Both the position numbers and the translations under genes were made by a program. From positions 1-46,261 of the forward strand of contig JAFUCP010000098.1 of the NCBI GenBank assembly GCA_017459565.1: 46,261 nt of DNA, written 5' to 3'. This document shows positions 7,624 to 15,981 of this stretch, piece by piece. Within the stretch, counting starts at the first letter, position 1. Each line of letters starts with the position of its first letter. The notes under the pieces are model-generated. The model saw only the letters and a list, made by a program, of their open reading frames with translations, searched no databases and was not told the origin of the DNA. The stretch comes from Clostridia bacterium (lineage in GTDB: Bacteria; Bacillota; Clostridia; Christensenellales; Aristaeellaceae).

Positions 7624-9570
7624 ATGAGCATGAACTTTCTTGCGATCCTGATCAGCTTCGCCATGATGCTGACCGGCGCGGGCGCGGACGGTCAGAGCGC
7701 GGAGGCGTCCCGGACGCTGGTATTGCACAACATCAGCGTTACATACAACGACGAGACCGTGACGCTGGAGCCCTCGCTGCGCCTGGGCGCGTATACCGAC
7801 GGCGAAAAGGCCGTGTTTGACATCGGCCTGCCCATGGGGGACGAGACGCTGTTCCCGTTCCAGCTGGGCGTGGACAAGGACGGCGTCACCCTGCTGCACG
7901 AGGGCAGCGACGTGGCCGTGAGGGTTTCCGAGCAGGCGCTGAACGCCCTGTCGGAGCAGGCGGCGGCCGCCATGAAGAGCATGACCCAGCAGATGCAGAG
8001 CCAGCTTGAGGGCGAAAACGGCGAGGTGCTGTCGGTGCTGACGAACGATTTTCTGCCCGCCTACGCCGGCCTGATGGAGATGGTCAAGGACGCGGACACC
8101 ATGGAGCAGTTCCAGCAGACCGCCCGGCAGGTGCTGGACGAGGTGGTGGACCGGGGCGAGGGCCGCGACGTGTCGATGATGATCGAGGGTGAAAACTATG
8201 ATCTCACCGGCTACAATTACACCATCGAGGGCGTCCAGCTTGGCGAGCTGGCGGACAAGCTCTATGCGTCCAACGAAAAGCTGTCCGCCTTCTCCGGCGC
8301 GCTGTTCAAGCTGTACGGCGTATTGCCCGAGGAGTCCGGCCTGAACGATGTCAAGAGCTTCAAGGACCTTTTTGAGAAGTTCGGCATCGACATGCGCATG
8401 GACATGGACGAGACGGTTTCCGAAGACGGCGAGGTGGAGATCGTCGACGCCGTGATGACCGTCGATTTGAACGGCATGGTTTCCAGGCTTGTCGCCACCA
8501 AGGATGGCGAGCCGGAGAATGTGCCCGAAATCGAGCCCATCGTGATGAACATCCACAGCTCCAGGATGAACGGCGTCAACGAGGGCGTCATAAACATGGA
8601 GTACAACTTCGGCCCCGGCACGATGACCATGGACATGACCATCGCCGGCGACGACATGACCAACATCCAGCTGTCCATGGACATGGCCGTCTATCAGGAC
8701 GACGCCCAGCTGATGGACATGACAATTGCCGTCAACCAGACCGAGGACCGCTATGACCTCTTCTACGACGTGGACAGCATGGACAAAGGCTTTGTCCTCT
8801 CTGCCCGCGGCGCCCGCCAGGGCGATGGCAAGTCCACCAACAGCGTGGATCTGAGCATCGACATGGGCGATGAGGAGTTCGACATTTCCTTCGAGGCGGA
8901 CGTGACCGACGAGCCCTTTGAGGACAAGGTCAACGGCCATGAGGCGTATGTGATCGAGGAGCTGTCCCAGGAAGGCATTCAGGCGCTGCAGCAGGATCAG
9001 ACCTTTGCGGCGAATATCATGCAGGTGGCCGGCGCCGTGAGCGCGGACTTCCAGAAGCTGACGGCCGACGAGGATGTGCAGCAGGCGGCGGGCATGTTCG
9101 CGCTGCTGGGGATGCAGAGCGTGGCCACTCCCGTGGAGGACTATGATTACTCCGACGACAGCTTCGGCGAGGACGAGGATGTTTACGAGTATGAGGAGCC
9201 CGAGGACGACGGCGTGCTGCCCTTCGAACAGCCGGAATTCACCTGGCTGCCCGAGGGCTGGGAGATCGTGGAGACCAACGTGGATACCGCCTATGACATG
9301 GTGGAGGTCCAGATTGCCGACAAGAGCTATGACAACTATGCCTACGCCGTGTTCAACGTGGACTACGATACCGATCAGGTGAACTATCTGGTGAACGAGG
9401 ACGGCAGCTTCGCGCCCGTGGAGGGCCGCGAGGTGACCGTCACCGACTACGGCGACGGCAGCGTGTACGTCTCCATGCGCGACAGCGGCGTGTACACCTA
9501 CCTCTCCCTCGGCGGCCAGAAGCTGGACATGGATACCGTTTCCAAAATCGTCTCCGGAATCAAATTCTGA
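7624..9570 (+). CDS. Large acidic exported protein of unknown function
   Basis: The 648-residue product starts at ATG 7624, with a perfect AGGAGG (7608-7613) ten bases upstream. An upstream in-frame start at 7531 lies in the promoter and is rejected. The N-terminus (MSMNFLAILISFAMMLTGAG) looks like a signal peptide, and no later membrane segment is evident. The mature protein is rich in Asp, Glu and Met. It shows repeated beta-strand-like segments (MTMDMTIAGDDMTNIQLSMD, VDLSIDMGDEEFDISFEADV) and a very acidic linker near residues 515-540 (YDYSDDSFGEDEDVYEYEEP). A C-terminal domain begins around FTWLPEGWEIVETNVD and resembles small DUF4367-like domains of exported clostridial proteins. That resemblance is from memory only. 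I do not recognise the family. It is a single-gene unit closed by a strong terminator. Confidence 0.8.
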   Translation: MSMNFLAILISFAMMLTGAGADGQSAEASRTLVLHNISVTYNDETVTLEPSLRLGAYTDGEKAVFDIGLPMGDETLFPFQLGVDKDGVTLLHEGSDVAVRVSEQALNALSEQAAAAMKSMTQQMQSQLEGENGEVLSVLTNDFLPAYAGLMEMVKDADTMEQFQQTARQVLDEVVDRGEGRDVSMMIEGENYDLTGYNYTIEGVQLGELADKLYASNEKLSAFSGALFKLYGVLPEESGLNDVKSFKDLFEKFGIDMRMDMDETVSEDGEVEIVDAVMTVDLNGMVSRLVATKDGEPENVPEIEPIVMNIHSSRMNGVNEGVINMEYNFGPGTMTMDMTIAGDDMTNIQLSMDMAVYQDDAQLMDMTIAVNQTEDRYDLFYDVDSMDKGFVLSARGARQGDGKSTNSVDLSIDMGDEEFDISFEADVTDEPFEDKVNGHEAYVIEELSQEGIQALQQDQTFAANIMQVAGAVSADFQKLTADEDVQQAAGMFALLGMQSVATPVEDYDYSDDSFGEDEDVYEYEEPEDDGVLPFEQPEFTWLPEGWEIVETNVDTAYDMVEVQIADKSYDNYAYAVFNVDYDTDQVNYLVNEDGSFAPVEGREVTVTDYGDGSVYVSMRDSGVYTYLSLGGQKLDMDTVSKIVSGIKF

Positions 9571-9587
9571 TTTCCTGAAGCGACAAA

Positions 9588-9636
9588 GGGGGCTGTCTCA
9601 AAACCGCACTGTCGGTTTTGAGACAGCCCCCTTTTA
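9588..9636. terminator. Strong bidirectional intrinsic terminator
   Basis: A perfect 19-base inverted repeat, GGGGGCTGTCTCAAAACCG (9588-9606) and its complement (9613-9631), with a 6-base loop, is followed by TTTTA and preceded by AAA. It serves the plus-strand exported gene and the minus-strand GH operon, which converge here. The 3' arm recurs at 43237-43256. Confidence 0.9.
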
Positions 9637-9650
9637 TAGCTCTCCAGGTA

Positions 9651-11003
9651 TCACACGTTCAAGCACTCGCCGTTGGTTTCGATTACCCGGGCGTACCATC
9701 CGGCGGAATCCTTGGGGATGCGCCTCTGGGTGGCGTAATCCACGAAGATGAGGCCGAAGCGCTCGTCATAGCCGGAGCTCCACTCGAAGTTGTCCAAAAA
9801 GCTCCAGTGCAGGTAGCCGAACACCGGCACGCCCTCCTGGACAGCCCTGGAAAGCTCTGAGATATAGCGGTGCAGGTAGTTCACCCGGTCCGGGTCATGC
9901 ACCCTGCCGTCCAGGAATTCCACGTCGTTGCAGGACAGGCCGTTTTCGCTGATGATGATGGGCAGCCTGTAGCGGCGGTGGACGTTCATCGGGCCGTAGT
10001 GCATTACCGCCGGAGTGATGGGCCACTTGCAGGCCGTCAGCGGGTACCCGGCGGGCTTCGGCACGGCTTTGCCCTGGGCGTCCACCATCTGGCCCTGGTA
10101 CACGTTGATGCCGATGAAGTCCGGGGCCTCCATCAGCTCCCAGTCGGAGGCGGGGATGGTGGCGGCGAACTTCTTCACCACCGCCGGGACGGTGTCGTCG
10201 TAGCGCTTCAGCACCAGGCTGTCCAGCACGATGTTGAAGTTGAAGCCCCAGCGATCGCCGTATTCAAAGGAAGCGCGATAGGCGGCCTCGCGGCCCTCGG
10301 GGGTGTCCGCCTGGGGATAGCAGAGATTGCCGCAGGGCACAAAGCCCACCTGCACGCTTTCGCCCGCGACCTGCTTGATGGCGCGCATGGCGGCGCTGTG
10401 GCTGAGGGCGATGTGGTGGTAGATGCGGGCCAGCTCCTCCTCCGGCAGCTTCAGCCCCGGCGCGTGGGTGCCGATGCCGTAGCCCAGGAAGGTGATGCAC
10501 TGGGCCTCGTTGATGGTCATATACCACTTGACGCGGCCCTTGAAGCGCTGGGCGATGATGCGGGCATAGCGGGCGAACCAGTCCACGATCTGCGGGTTTT
10601 GCCAGCCGCCCTTGCGCTGCAGCGCGCTGGGCAGGTCCCAGTGGTACAGCGTGATCATGGGCTCGATGCCGTTGGCGATCAGCTCGTCCAACAGCGCATC
10701 GTAATAGGCAAGCCCGGCCTCGTTCACCTCGCCGTCGCCGTCGGGGATGACCCGGGGCCAGCTGATGGAGAAGCGGTAGGCGCGCAGGTTGTGGGCCTTC
10801 ATCAGCGCCACGTCCTCCCTGTAGCGGTGGTAGCTGTCGCAGGCCACGTCGCCGCTGTCGCCATTGTTGACGTGATGGCCGTTCAGCTCGTGGCAGAAGT
10901 CGTCCCAGATGCCGGGACCCTTGCCGTCCTCGTCCCAGGCGCCTTCGCACTGATAGGCGGCGCAGGCTGCGCCCCAGATGAAGTCAGAGGGGAATTTCAC
11001 CAT
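9651..11003 (-). CDS. Beta-glucosidase, glycoside hydrolase family 1
   Basis: The 450-residue cytoplasmic enzyme hydrolyses beta-linked (possibly 6-phospho) glucosides by a retaining mechanism. It shows the GH1 N-terminal signature FIWGAACAAYQCEGAW, the acid/base Glu166 (TINEAQ) and the nucleophile Glu353 (IISENG), and the C-terminal YLHWSFLDNFEWSSGYDERF. The acid/base motif has Ala-Gln where most GH1 enzymes have Pro after the Glu (TxNEP). No phosphate-binding signature is evident, so plain beta-glucosidase is preferred over 6-phospho-beta-glucosidase. The gene starts 12 bases after the GH3 stop behind GGGAGG and is last in the GT4-GH3-GH1 operon. Confidence 0.93.
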   Translation of the reverse strand: MVKFPSDFIWGAACAAYQCEGAWDEDGKGPGIWDDFCHELNGHHVNNGDSGDVACDSYHRYREDVALMKAHNLRAYRFSISWPRVIPDGDGEVNEAGLAYYDALLDELIANGIEPMITLYHWDLPSALQRKGGWQNPQIVDWFARYARIIAQRFKGRVKWYMTINEAQCITFLGYGIGTHAPGLKLPEEELARIYHHIALSHSAAMRAIKQVAGESVQVGFVPCGNLCYPQADTPEGREAAYRASFEYGDRWGFNFNIVLDSLVLKRYDDTVPAVVKKFAATIPASDWELMEAPDFIGINVYQGQMVDAQGKAVPKPAGYPLTACKWPITPAVMHYGPMNVHRRYRLPIIISENGLSCNDVEFLDGRVHDPDRVNYLHRYISELSRAVQEGVPVFGYLHWSFLDNFEWSSGYDERFGLIFVDYATQRRIPKDSAGWYARVIETNGECLNV

Positions 11004-11015
11004 ATTGAAGCCTCC

Positions 11016-13280
11016 CTATCCGTTGATTTTTTCAAGCAGCTCATCCAGAAAACCGTCCGGCAGCCCGCCGCCGCCGAAGCTGACGATGCCGCGCAGGGGC
11101 ATGTATTGCATCATGGCCATGCTCATATCGCTGGTGATGGCCTCGCTGGCGGAGCTGCCCTCCTCCTCCGGGGCCAGCATCGCGCCGATCTTCGCCATCA
11201 GCGGCTCAAGCGCCTCGCGGCCCCTGGGATCGGCCATGATGTCCATGAAGATGCTGTTCATGTCGTAATGTCTGGGCGGATGGACGGTGCCCTCCACCCG
11301 AACGGCGGCGCTGACGGGCAGGTCGCGGGAGGAGGCGCCCGCCTCGACGGTGTAATCACCGCTCTCCACGCACCAGTCGCGCATGTCGGTGTTCCAGGTG
11401 GCAAAGGCCCGCTTGTCCAGCGTGAACACCACGTCCCTCGCCTCGCCGCTGTCCAGCGCCACCTTTTCAAAGCCCTTGAGCTCCCGGAGGGGCCGGATCA
11501 CGTCGCCGCCCTCCCCGCGGCCCACATACAGCTGCACCGCGACCTTGCCCGGGCGCGGACCGACGTTTTTCACGGTGACGGTGGCGGCGAGGGTGTCCGT
11601 GTCCCGGATGGCGTCCGCGCTCAGGCGCAGATTGGAAAATTCAAAGCGGGTATAGGACAGGCCGTGGCCGAAGGGAAACAGCACGTCCATTTCCTTCTTA
11701 TCATAATAGCGGTAGCCCACGAACACGCCCTCGCGGTATTCCGTGCCCCGGGGCTCGCCGCCGTAGAACAGATAAGAGGGGTTGTCGGACAGCTTTTTCG
11801 GGAAGGTCTCCGGCAGGTGGCCGCAGGGGTTCGCGTCGCCGAACAGCACCCGCACGGTGGCCAGGCCCACGGCCTGTCCGCCCAGATAGGCCTCCAGCAC
11901 GGCCTTCACCCGGCCGATCCAGGGCATTTGGACAGGAGAGCCGTTGTGCAGCACCACCACGGTGTTGGCGTTGGCCCCGGCCACGGCGTCAATCAGCCGG
12001 TTCTGGCACTCTGGCAGGCGCATGTGCCTGCGGTCATAGCCCTCGGATTCATAGGAATCCGGCAGGCCCGCGAACACCACGGCCACCCTTGCGGCCTTCG
12101 CCGCGGCCACGGCCTCGGCGATCAGGGCGTCGTCGGCGCTGTCGGCTGCGGCGTCGTAGCCCCGGGCGTAGGTCACGTTCAGCCCGCGCGCCGCCTCGAG
12201 GGCGCCGGTGGTCTTGAAGCTGTTGATGTGGCTGGAGCCGCCGCCCTGGTAGCGGGGCCTTTCGGCAAATTCGCCGATGAAGGCCACGGCGTCGGACTTG
12301 TCCAGGGGCAAAAGGCCGTCCCCGTTCTTGAGCAGCACCATGCACTCCTCGGCGATCTGCGCAGAGAGCAGGTGCTGGGCCTCCATGTCCCAGGGGGTGT
12401 CGGGCCGGGCGCTTTCGGTGAAGCGGTACACGATGCTCAGGATGCGCTCACAGGCTTCGTCCAGCTTCGATTCCTCCAGACGGCCCTCGCGCACGGCGGC
12501 GACGAGCTTTCGGTCGTTCACGCCGCCGGAGGCGGGCATCTCCAGGTCCAGGCCCGCGGCGACGCCGGCCACGCGGTCGGACACCGCGCCCCAGTCGCTC
12601 ATCACATAGCCGTCAAAGCCCCATTCCTTCCGCAGCACATCGGTGAGCAGCCAGGGGTTTTCAGAGGCGAACACGCCGTTTAAGCGGTTGTAGGAACACA
12701 TCACCGTCCAGGGGCGGGCCTCCTTCACGGGGATTTCGAAGCCGGGGAAGTAGATTTCCCGCAGCGTGCGCTCATCCACGTCGGAGGAGGAACTCATGCG
12801 CCGATGCTCCTGGTTGTTGGCGGCAAAGTGCTTGATGGACACGCCCACGTTCCGGCTCTGTACGCCGCGGATGTAGGCCGCGGCCAGCTTGCCGGTCAGA
12901 TAGGGGTCCTCGCTGAAATATTCAAAGTTCCGGCCGCACAGCGGGCTGCGCTTGATATTGACGGCGGGCCCCAGCACCACGCTGACGCCCTCGTGCTGGC
13001 AGGAATCGCCGATGGCCTGGCCCATGCGGGCGAGCAGATCCCGGTCAAAGGAGGCGGCGGTGGCGCAGGCGGCGGGGAAGCAGACGGCCTTGATGCTTTC
13101 GTTGACGCCCAGGTGGTCGGCCTGCTGGTCCTGCTTGCGCAGCCCGTGAGGGCCGTCGGAGACCATCGTGGCCGGGATGCCCAGCCTTTCGACGGCCTTG
13201 GTGTGCCAAAAATCGCCGCCGGAGCAGAGGGAGGCCTTCTCCTCCAGCGTCATGCGTAAAACGAGCGCTTTGATATCCAT
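11016..13280 (-). CDS. Beta-glucosidase, glycoside hydrolase family 3
   Basis: The 754-residue protein has the GH3 N-terminal TIM barrel with the nucleophile Asp229 in GFDGYVMSDWGAV. It continues with the alpha/beta sandwich domain (VLLKNGDGLLPLD, VVVLHNGSPVQMPW) and a fibronectin-III-like C-terminal domain (PFGHGLSYTRFEFSNLRLS onward). No signal peptide is present, so it acts on imported glucosides. Start ATG 13280 lies two bases after the glycosyltransferase stop and has AAAGGAG upstream. The longer in-frame extension to 13802 overlaps the glycosyltransferase gene and is spurious. Together with the adjacent GH1 enzyme it suggests intracellular breakdown of beta-glucosides or cello-oligosaccharides. 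Confidence 0.95.
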   Translation of the reverse strand: MDIKALVLRMTLEEKASLCSGGDFWHTKAVERLGIPATMVSDGPHGLRKQDQQADHLGVNESIKAVCFPAACATAASFDRDLLARMGQAIGDSCQHEGVSVVLGPAVNIKRSPLCGRNFEYFSEDPYLTGKLAAAYIRGVQSRNVGVSIKHFAANNQEHRRMSSSSDVDERTLREIYFPGFEIPVKEARPWTVMCSYNRLNGVFASENPWLLTDVLRKEWGFDGYVMSDWGAVSDRVAGVAAGLDLEMPASGGVNDRKLVAAVREGRLEESKLDEACERILSIVYRFTESARPDTPWDMEAQHLLSAQIAEECMVLLKNGDGLLPLDKSDAVAFIGEFAERPRYQGGGSSHINSFKTTGALEAARGLNVTYARGYDAAADSADDALIAEAVAAAKAARVAVVFAGLPDSYESEGYDRRHMRLPECQNRLIDAVAGANANTVVVLHNGSPVQMPWIGRVKAVLEAYLGGQAVGLATVRVLFGDANPCGHLPETFPKKLSDNPSYLFYGGEPRGTEYREGVFVGYRYYDKKEMDVLFPFGHGLSYTRFEFSNLRLSADAIRDTDTLAATVTVKNVGPRPGKVAVQLYVGRGEGGDVIRPLRELKGFEKVALDSGEARDVVFTLDKRAFATWNTDMRDWCVESGDYTVEAGASSRDLPVSAAVRVEGTVHPPRHYDMNSIFMDIMADPRGREALEPLMAKIGAMLAPEEEGSSASEAITSDMSMAMMQYMPLRGIVSFGGGGLPDGFLDELLEKING

Positions 13281-13282
13281 AT

Positions 13283-14440
13283 TCAAGCTCCTTTGCCTTT
13301 GCTGTGCGCTTTGATGAGCTGCCCGTAGACCTCCAGAACGTCGTCCATCAGGCGGGCCCAGGGGACGGGGATGGTGTCGCGCGCGCGCTGGCCCACCCGT
13401 TCCAGCGCTTCGGGGTCGGCCAGCGCGCCGTCGATGATGCGGGCGATATCCGCCGCGTCGTCCTGGCACAGAAAGCCGTTTTCGCCGTCGGTCACGCACT
13501 CCGCCGCGCTGCTGCCCCGGGTGACCACGGCGGGGGTGCCCATGGCGGCGGCTTCCCGCACCACGAGGGGGGAGTTGTCGTAGATGGAGGGAAACAAAAA
13601 CAGGTCGGCCCGGCGGTACAGGGCGTTCAGGGTGACGGAATCGGTGATGTGGCCGGTGAGCAGCGTCTGATCCCCGATGCCCAGGGAATTGGCCAGCTGG
13701 CGCACTTCCTTTTCGTGGGGGCCCTGCCCGGCCATCACCAGCTGGAAGGGCCTTTCCAGCTTTGCGCAGGCCTCCAGGATGTGGCGCAGATTTTTCTTCC
13801 AATTAATCTGGCCCACATACAGCAAAACGGGCGTTTCGCCCATCAAGCCGTAGCGCTCCCACACGGCGTGCGCCGCGGCGTCTTCCACGGGATGGATATC
13901 GGTGCCGTTGGGCATGATGCGCACGCTGCCCGTATAGCCGTAGCTGCGCAGCGTGTCCGCGGAGGAGGCGCTGACGGCCCAGACCTCGTCGCACTTTTCA
14001 TAAAAGCTCACGACGTACTTGACCCCCACCTCCGCCAGTAGCTCAATGCCGGTGACCTGGAGAAAGTCGTCGTAATACTTGGAGTGGAAGGTGCCCACGA
14101 TGGGACAGCCCCGCTTCTGGGCGTAGGAGATGCCCGCCTGGCCCGCGGTGAAGGGGCTGTGGACGTGGACGATATCCGCCTGGATGGTCGCCAGCCTGCG
14201 CTTGCAGTGGGCGTCCAGCACCGGCGTGCCCACCTTGTAGCTCTTGAGCTTGGGCAGCGGCACGCCGGTGTAATCCACGATTTCAAAGGGAAAATTGCCG
14301 CGGTAGCCGGTGTCCGTCTGCGGGGCGACGACATAGCTTTCATGGCCGCGAAGCCCCAGGTTCACGGCGTACTGGTACACCACGTTGCCCACGCCGTCCA
14401 TGACGGGCAAAAAGGAATCGGAAAACTGTAACACGCGCAT
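13283..14440 (-). CDS. GT4-family glycosyltransferase
   Basis: The 385-residue GT-B protein has the N-terminal acceptor domain of the diacylglycerol glucosyltransferase/PimB-like group (MRVLQFSDSFLPVMDGVGNV, IVHVHSPFTAGQAG, GTFHSKYYDDF). Its C-terminal nucleotide-sugar domain has VLLYVGQINWKKNLRHILEA and the EX7E-like region DNSPLVVREAAAMGTPAVVT. It probably transfers a hexose from an NDP- or UDP-sugar to a membrane lipid or glycan at the cytoplasmic face. The acceptor cannot be stated. The ATG at 14440 follows AAGGAG. It is the first gene of the operon with the GH3 and GH1 enzymes, an unusual mixture of synthesis and breakdown. Confidence 0.88.
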   Translation of the reverse strand: MRVLQFSDSFLPVMDGVGNVVYQYAVNLGLRGHESYVVAPQTDTGYRGNFPFEIVDYTGVPLPKLKSYKVGTPVLDAHCKRRLATIQADIVHVHSPFTAGQAGISYAQKRGCPIVGTFHSKYYDDFLQVTGIELLAEVGVKYVVSFYEKCDEVWAVSASSADTLRSYGYTGSVRIMPNGTDIHPVEDAAAHAVWERYGLMGETPVLLYVGQINWKKNLRHILEACAKLERPFQLVMAGQGPHEKEVRQLANSLGIGDQTLLTGHITDSVTLNALYRRADLFLFPSIYDNSPLVVREAAAMGTPAVVTRGSSAAECVTDGENGFLCQDDAADIARIIDGALADPEALERVGQRARDTIPVPWARLMDDVLEVYGQLIKAHSKGKGA

Positions 14441-14487
14441 GTGAAAAGGCTCCTTGCTCGTTTGTATCGTTTGACAATCCTTCTTTC

Positions 14488-14516
14488 ATTATAACATGAA
14501 GCCGCCTTTCCCGCAA
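14488..14516 (-). promoter_or_regulatory. Promoter of the GT4-GH3-GH1 operon
   Basis: The minus strand reads TTGCGG (14516-14511), 17 bases, then TATAAT (14493-14488), 48 bases before the glycosyltransferase start. Confidence 0.75.
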
Positions 14517-14621
14517 TGCCGCCGGAGCGGAATTGTCGCATTTTTGACACGATGGGCCGCGAAAGGGGCCCTTCAATTCTTTTTTCGATCTTCATACAAC
14601 CATAAAACAACACAAATTAGG

Positions 14622-14650
14622 TTGACGTGTTCGAATTTTGTGAGTATAAT
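14622..14650 (+). promoter_or_regulatory. Promoter of the secD-secF operon
   Basis: TTGACG (14622-14627), a 17-base spacer and a perfect TATAAT (14645-14650) lie 65 bases before secD. It is divergent from the glycosyltransferase promoter. Confidence 0.85.
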
Positions 14651-14715
14651 ATGGCTTTGTATGATATATGCTGACGTGGCTGTTTCCACAGTCCAAAGCA
14701 GGGAGGACAGACCGA

Positions 14716-15966
14716 ATGAAGAAGAGTTTGATCAAACTGGTGATCGTCGCAGTGCTGATCGCCGTCGTGGCGTTCCTGGCGCTGCACGGCCTGCAGATCG
14801 GCAAGTATGTGCTGAAGCCTGTTTCCAGCGCCATCAGCCTGGGCCTGGATCTGCGCGGCGGCGTCTCCACAGAGTACATCGCCACGGACACCACCATGGA
14901 TAACTACAACAGCCTGCTGGAAGGCACGGTCTCCGCGCTGCGCACGCGCCTGACCAACGCGGGCTTTACCGAAGCCAACGTGGCCATTCAGGGCACGGAC
15001 CGCATCCTGGTTGAGATCCCGGATGTGGACGACCCCGAGGAGGTCGCCCGCATCATCGGCACCCCGGCCCACCTGGAGTTCCGCGATCCCAACGGCAACG
15101 TGGTGGTCGAGGGCAAGGACATCCAGGCCGCCGGTGTGCAGTACGCCAACGATGAGCAAACCCTCTATGGCGTCGGCTTCTCGCTGAACGCCGAGGGCGC
15201 CAGGGCCTTTGAAAACGCCACCCGCGATTTCCTGGGCCAGGCCATCTCCATCTACCTGGATGACGAGCTGATTTCCGCCCCCACGGTGCAGGCCGTGATC
15301 GCCGGCGGCAACGGCATCATCACCGGCTCCAGCAGCGAATCCTCTGAGGATTCCTACAACTGGGCCCGCAACCTGGCCATGCTGATCCAGTCCGGCGCGC
15401 TGCCGATGGACATTGCCGAGGTTGAAACCCGCGCCATTTCCGCCACCCTGGGCATCGAGGCTATCGACGGCGCCGTGATCGCCGGCATCGTGGGCCTGGC
15501 CCTGGTGCTGATCTTCATGCTGGTGATGTACCGCCTGCCCGGCGTGGCCGCGGACATGGCCCTGCTGATCTATGTGCTGATCGTGTTCTACGCCCTGGCC
15601 ATCACCGGCGCGCAGCTGACGCTGCAGGGCATCGCCGGTATCCTGCTGGGCATCGGCATGGCGGTTGACGCCAACGTGGTCATCTTTGAGCGCTTCCGCG
15701 AAGAGCTCAAGGAGGGCCGCACGCCCCTCAACGCCGTGAAGTTCGGCTTCCGCAACGCGGGCCGCGCCGTGCTGGATTCCAACGTGACCACCCTGATCGC
15801 CGCTGTCGTGCTGATGATCTTCGGCACCGGCACCATCAAGGGCTTCGCCACCACGCTGATGATCAGCATCATCGCGTCCTATTTCACCGCGGTTCTGATC
15901 ACGCGCGGCCTGCTGATTCTGATCTGCAAGCTGGGCATCAACAACCGCAAGGCCTATACGCGCTAA
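14716..15966 (+). CDS. secD: Protein translocase subunit SecD
   Basis: The 416-residue membrane protein works with SecF to drive the late steps of Sec-dependent export using the proton motive force. It has one N-terminal membrane segment (about residues 5-25) and the conserved GLDLRGGV motif near residue 45. A first periplasmic-type (P1) domain includes RDFLGQAISIYLDDELISAP. Five C-terminal membrane segments follow, including LLGIGMAVDANVVIFERFRE. ATG 14716 follows AGGGAGGA. An earlier in-frame start at 14668 is closer to the promoter and lacks a ribosome site. The length is normal for a separate SecD. Confidence 0.96.
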   Translation: MKKSLIKLVIVAVLIAVVAFLALHGLQIGKYVLKPVSSAISLGLDLRGGVSTEYIATDTTMDNYNSLLEGTVSALRTRLTNAGFTEANVAIQGTDRILVEIPDVDDPEEVARIIGTPAHLEFRDPNGNVVVEGKDIQAAGVQYANDEQTLYGVGFSLNAEGARAFENATRDFLGQAISIYLDDELISAPTVQAVIAGGNGIITGSSSESSEDSYNWARNLAMLIQSGALPMDIAEVETRAISATLGIEAIDGAVIAGIVGLALVLIFMLVMYRLPGVAADMALLIYVLIVFYALAITGAQLTLQGIAGILLGIGMAVDANVVIFERFREELKEGRTPLNAVKFGFRNAGRAVLDSNVTTLIAAVVLMIFGTGTIKGFATTLMISIIASYFTAVLITRGLLILICKLGINNRKAYTR

Positions 15967-15981
15967 GAGGAGGGAACGAGC

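Noticed and set aside
9870-12683. Plus-strand open frame of over 900 codons opposite the GH1 and GH3 genes
   Set aside because: It is an antisense shadow of two glycosidases with catalytic residues in place. It has no start signals.
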